Source: Bacillus sp. RO1 (GTDB taxonomy: Bacteria > Bacillota > Bacilli > Bacillales > Bacillaceae_I). From it: 64,000 nt of DNA. Of this stretch, positions 61,609 to 64,000 are shown piece after piece. The stretch lies in assembly GCF_012524115.1 (NCBI RefSeq), contig NZ_JAAZWB010000044.1, positions 1 through 64,000 on the forward strand. Reading direction: 5' to 3'. Within the stretch, counting starts at the first letter, position 1. Every line of letters starts with the position of its first letter. A program made the translations under genes and the position numbers. The notes under the pieces were generated by a model. The model saw only the letters and a program-made list of their open reading frames with translations. It ran no database searches and had not been told where the DNA came from.

Positions 61609-62773
61609 CTTCCATTATTAATAATTCCAACTCATTTATTATTTTCTCGACTGGCTCTTTCCCATAATAGGTTACATAATAGATAATATGATCTTTTCTG
61701 GAAAGAACAGAATTCTCTAAAACAACCATTTCATCAAATGCAGCTGTCTTGTAGAATATCGCATCTCCTCTATGGAGTTCTTTTTGCCAATCTATTAAAT
61801 GTTGGAAGAGCCTTTTGGCTAAGAACTCGTTCAAGACAATATATTTCCGCGAAGTCAAGGATGGGCGATAAGGTCCGCTTTTACCTTCCCATTTCTCTCC
61901 TTCTACCTCAACAAGTTGATTGAGTTCATACTGCTCAGGCACAAGGAGGCTAGATGTTACAGAGTAGTAATTTTCTCGATTACTATTTTGATCATAAAAA
62001 TAAGGCTTATAATTATTACTTTCTGTAATATCCCTTATCTGGACGACTGATAATTCCCCATTGGGAATAGGCGGATAACTATTTGCCCCTGTTGTATTGT
62101 CCGAGTTAATAATTTGATATATTAAAACAACTGTAAAAAAAGTAATTAAAGATATTCCAATTATCTTATTTCGTAAATATTTTTTTCGGTAATCAGTTGC
62201 AGGTTGGATTCTTTTGTTGGATTGTAGTATTTTTATTAACCTTTTTAAGTGGATAAATCCCTTTATGAGTGTAAATAATGTTCCAATGAAAATAAGAATT
62301 TGTAAGGTTGGAGATATAAACTCAACCTTTAAATAGTTCCTAACAGGATTTAATGTAAGAATGGTTACTGCCAAAAAGACACCTATCAATAAAAGTAAAA
62401 TAATATAGAACGCACTTATCTTTATTGTTTCTCTTAGTAGAATTATGGTTTGTGCTTGTTGGATCGGCTGTAAATGTAATTCCATTACGGAGCTTTCAGG
62501 ATTGTTCTGGAAGAACTGCAAAGGGCCTCTTGAAGCAACATATTTCCATCCAGCTTGTTCATATTGTTCCAGTTGGTCAGGATTTTGATTGATGGGTTCC
62601 TTAAAAATGTCTGTTTTAAAGGTGATTGTTTGAGGTGGGGTTTTCTTAAAGTGGGCAGTCAGTAGGTTCATTTTTGTAAGTTCCCAGCCTTTAGTAGCCA
62701 TATCAGAGAGCCATGCTTCTTGTTCGGCTATCTGCCATAAATCCAACCATAAGATCTTTTTCTTTGTTTTCAC
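61592..62773 (-). CDS. DUF2812 domain-containing membrane protein
   Basis: A 393-residue protein: an N-terminal soluble DUF2812 part (residues 1-100; DMATKGWELTKMN, YEQAGWKYVASRGPLQFF), then four hydrophobic segments (about 120-140, 150-170, 195-225) and a C-terminal extracytoplasmic or cytoplasmic domain of about 170 residues. Family members often sit beside PadR regulators, but none is present here. Function unknown. The upstream sequence is weak as a ribosome binding site (GGGAAGAGTGAC). Confidence 0.72.
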   Translation of the reverse strand: MKTKKKILWLDLWQIAEQEAWLSDMATKGWELTKMNLLTAHFKKTPPQTITFKTDIFKEPINQNPDQLEQYEQAGWKYVASRGPLQFFQNNPESSVMELHLQPIQQAQTIILLRETIKISAFYIILLLLIGVFLAVTILTLNPVRNYLKVEFISPTLQILIFIGTLFTLIKGFIHLKRLIKILQSNKRIQPATDYRKKYLRNKIIGISLITFFTVVLIYQIINSDNTTGANSYPPIPNGELSVVQIRDITESNNYKPYFYDQNSNRENYYSVTSSLLVPEQYELNQLVEVEGEKWEGKSGPYRPSLTSRKYIVLNEFLAKRLFQHLIDWQKELHRGDAIFYKTAAFDEMVVLENSVLSRKDHIIYYVTYYGKEPVEKIINELELLIMEEKQRS

Positions 62774-62878
62774 TTGTATGTCACTCTTCCCTAACCGATC
62801 TTCACTCTATTCTTAATACTATATTAGAACGAATTGGGGGTAGAGGTAATATTTTCAAAAAATGATTAGTTAACCGGC

Positions 62879-63657
62879 GATGAGGACCTCCCTCCTTCTT
62901 TTTTCTTGTCATTGATGTCTTCATCACAGCGATGAGGACTTCTCTCCTTCTTTTTCCTTGTCACCCAGGTCTTCATCACGTCGATGAGGACCTCCCTCCT
63001 CCTTTTTCCTTGTCACTGAGGTCTTCATAACAGCGATGAGGACTTCTCTCCTTCTATGTCCTTGTGACTGATGTCTTCATCACAGCGATGAGGACTTCTC
63101 TCCTCCTTTTTCCTTGTCACTGATGTCTTCATAACAGCGATGAGGACTTCTCTCCTTCTTTTTCCTTGTCACTGAGGTCTTCATCACGTCGATGAGGACT
63201 TCTCTCCTCCTTTTTCCTCGTCACCCAGGTCTTCATCACGTCGATGAGGACCTCCCTCCTCCTATGTCCTTGTGACTGATGTCTTCATAACAGCTAAGAG
63301 GACTTCTCCCCTCCTTTTTCCTTGTCACTGAGGTCTTCATCACGTCGATGAGGACTTCTCCCCTCCTTTTTCCTTGTCACGATGTCTTCATAACAGCGAT
63401 GAGGACCTCCCTCCTCCTTTTTCCTCGTCACCCAGGTCTTCATCACGTCGATGAGGACTTCTCTCCTCCTATGTCCTTGTGACTGAGGTCTTCATAACAG
63501 CGATGAGGACTTCTCTCCTCCTTTTTCCTTGTCACTGATGTCTTCATAACAGCGATGAGGACTTCTCTCCTCCTATGTCCTTGTGACTGATGTCTTCATA
63601 CCTGCTATGAGCACCTCCCTCCTCCTTTTTTCTCGTCACTCAGGTCATCATTCCGAC
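62879..63657 (-). repeat. 52-bp hairpin repeat array E (15 units)
   Basis: Fifteen units, all 52 bp except one of 51, plus a fragment. Unit form GATGAGGACTTCTCTCCTCC, TTTTTCCTTGTCACTGA, GGTCTTCATAACAGC. Two internal sub-variants alternate: CTTTTTCCTTGTCACTG and CTATGTCCTTGTGACTG. It occupies nearly all of the gap between the DUF2812 start and the bshB2-like 3' end. Most regular array in the window. Confidence 0.95.
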
Positions 63658-63684
63658 GATGACGGATTAGTAGGAAGAATAAAC

Positions 63685-63717
63685 AATAAAAAATCAGGAG
63701 ACCACATCTCCTGATTT
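63685..63717 (-). terminator. Terminator of the bshB2-like gene
   Basis: AAATCAGGAGA and TCTCCTGATTT with a 5-nt loop; TTTTATTG follows on the minus strand. Array E begins 28 bp beyond it. Confidence 0.85.
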
Positions 63718-63720
63718 CTC

Positions 63721-64000
63721 TTACACCTTATACGTCCAGAATGTTTCTCGGAACAACCAATCCTCTATTTCTGGTGCGTTTTCCTTCAGTTGTTTCTCCA
63801 TCAGCTCTACCCATCCGCTCGTTTGGGATTTATGGGCTTTGATGGCTTTCAGCTTTTCTTCGGCAACGGAACGAATATCAATCGTCACATCTGGTTCTCC
63901 AATCAATTCAACACTTTTTTTCAGAATGGCCTTTCCATAAAAAGTTGGTCTGTCCTGTTCAGGAAGTCTTCTTACTGCTATGGCAACCGCATTGCTCATG
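63721..64000 (-). CDS. bshB2: C-terminal part of a BshB2-like deacetylase (truncated by window)
   Basis: About 92 C-terminal residues: AVAIAVRRLP, RPTFYGKAI, VELIGEPDVTIDIRSVAEEKLKAI, KAHKSQTSGW and RETFWTYKV. This fits the C-terminus of PIG-L-type deacetylases such as BshB2 (GlcNAc-malate deacetylase for bacillithiol). The N-terminal zinc-binding part lies beyond the window edge, so the Met at 63999 is probably internal. Confidence 0.6.
   Translation of the reverse strand, partial: MSNAVAIAVRRLPEQDRPTFYGKAILKKSVELIGEPDVTIDIRSVAEEKLKAIKAHKSQTSGWVELMEKQLKENAPEIEDWLFRETFWTYKV

Overview
The window looks like chromosome from a low-GC, spore-forming Bacillaceae species. The genes match Bacillus-type families with conserved neighbour pairs (ykvT/ykvS, xpaC-yaaN, yojN-yojO), there is a YhcN/YlaJ-type sporulation lipoprotein, and ribosome binding sites are strong AGGAGG types. 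I see no rRNA, tRNA, CRISPR array, prophage or complete insertion sequence. Nothing in the sequence fixes the species; a Sutcliffiella/Rossellomorea-like Bacillus is my inference.

Left part (1-32 kb) is ordinary housekeeping and accessory chromosome. It holds a DUF3231 protein, a secreted cupredoxin, an ABC-F ATPase (ykpA), an AI-2E-family permease (yueF), hemolysin III, a phospholipase D-like protein, a lipoprotein sugar dehydrogenase, ykvT/ykvS, a lipase-like hydrolase, a 1360-residue Vpr-like protease with cohesin-like and dockerin-like modules, xpaC-yaaN behind an ECF-sigma-like promoter, gabD, an MFS exporter, a PAP2 phosphatase, the MoxR/VWA pair yojN-yojO, a TerC-family gene under a yybP-ykoY (Mn2+) riboswitch, a MATE exporter and ykwD.

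Right part (32.6-61.5 kb) is mainly an aromatic amino acid catabolism island. Tyrosine branch: aminotransferase, hppD, flavin reductase, fumarylacetoacetase and hmgA. Phenylalanine branch: FlK-like thioesterase, phenylalanine dehydrogenase and a four-gene 2-oxoacid dehydrogenase complex (E1a, E1b, E2, E3), which I infer turns phenylpyruvate into phenylacetyl-CoA. Phenylacetate branch: paaK and the paaABCD-ethD-paaF-paaG-ALDH-paaH-paaJ run, with the repressor gene paaX at its end. A TrpXYZ-type ABC importer lies between the branches. The promoters of paaA, paaK and the thioesterase-pdh-E1/E2/E3 operon share a 26-bp element that starts at the -10 box and keeps the same register, so the two degradation blocks are probably one regulon.

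The most unusual content is non-coding. About 57 copies of a 52-bp hairpin-forming unit sit in five tandem arrays (5, 23, 7, 7 and 15 units). Every array lies just 3' of a gene and has the same polarity relative to it; one supplies the last 29 codons of the PAP2 gene. Separately there is a ten-unit, 21-bp-periodic array with core TGWCCRAA, and a family of ~130-bp GC-rich palindromic REP-like repeats. One REP copy is split by a 216-bp MITE-like element with perfect 15-bp inverted ends and a 9-bp target duplication, and that element itself carries another REP copy.
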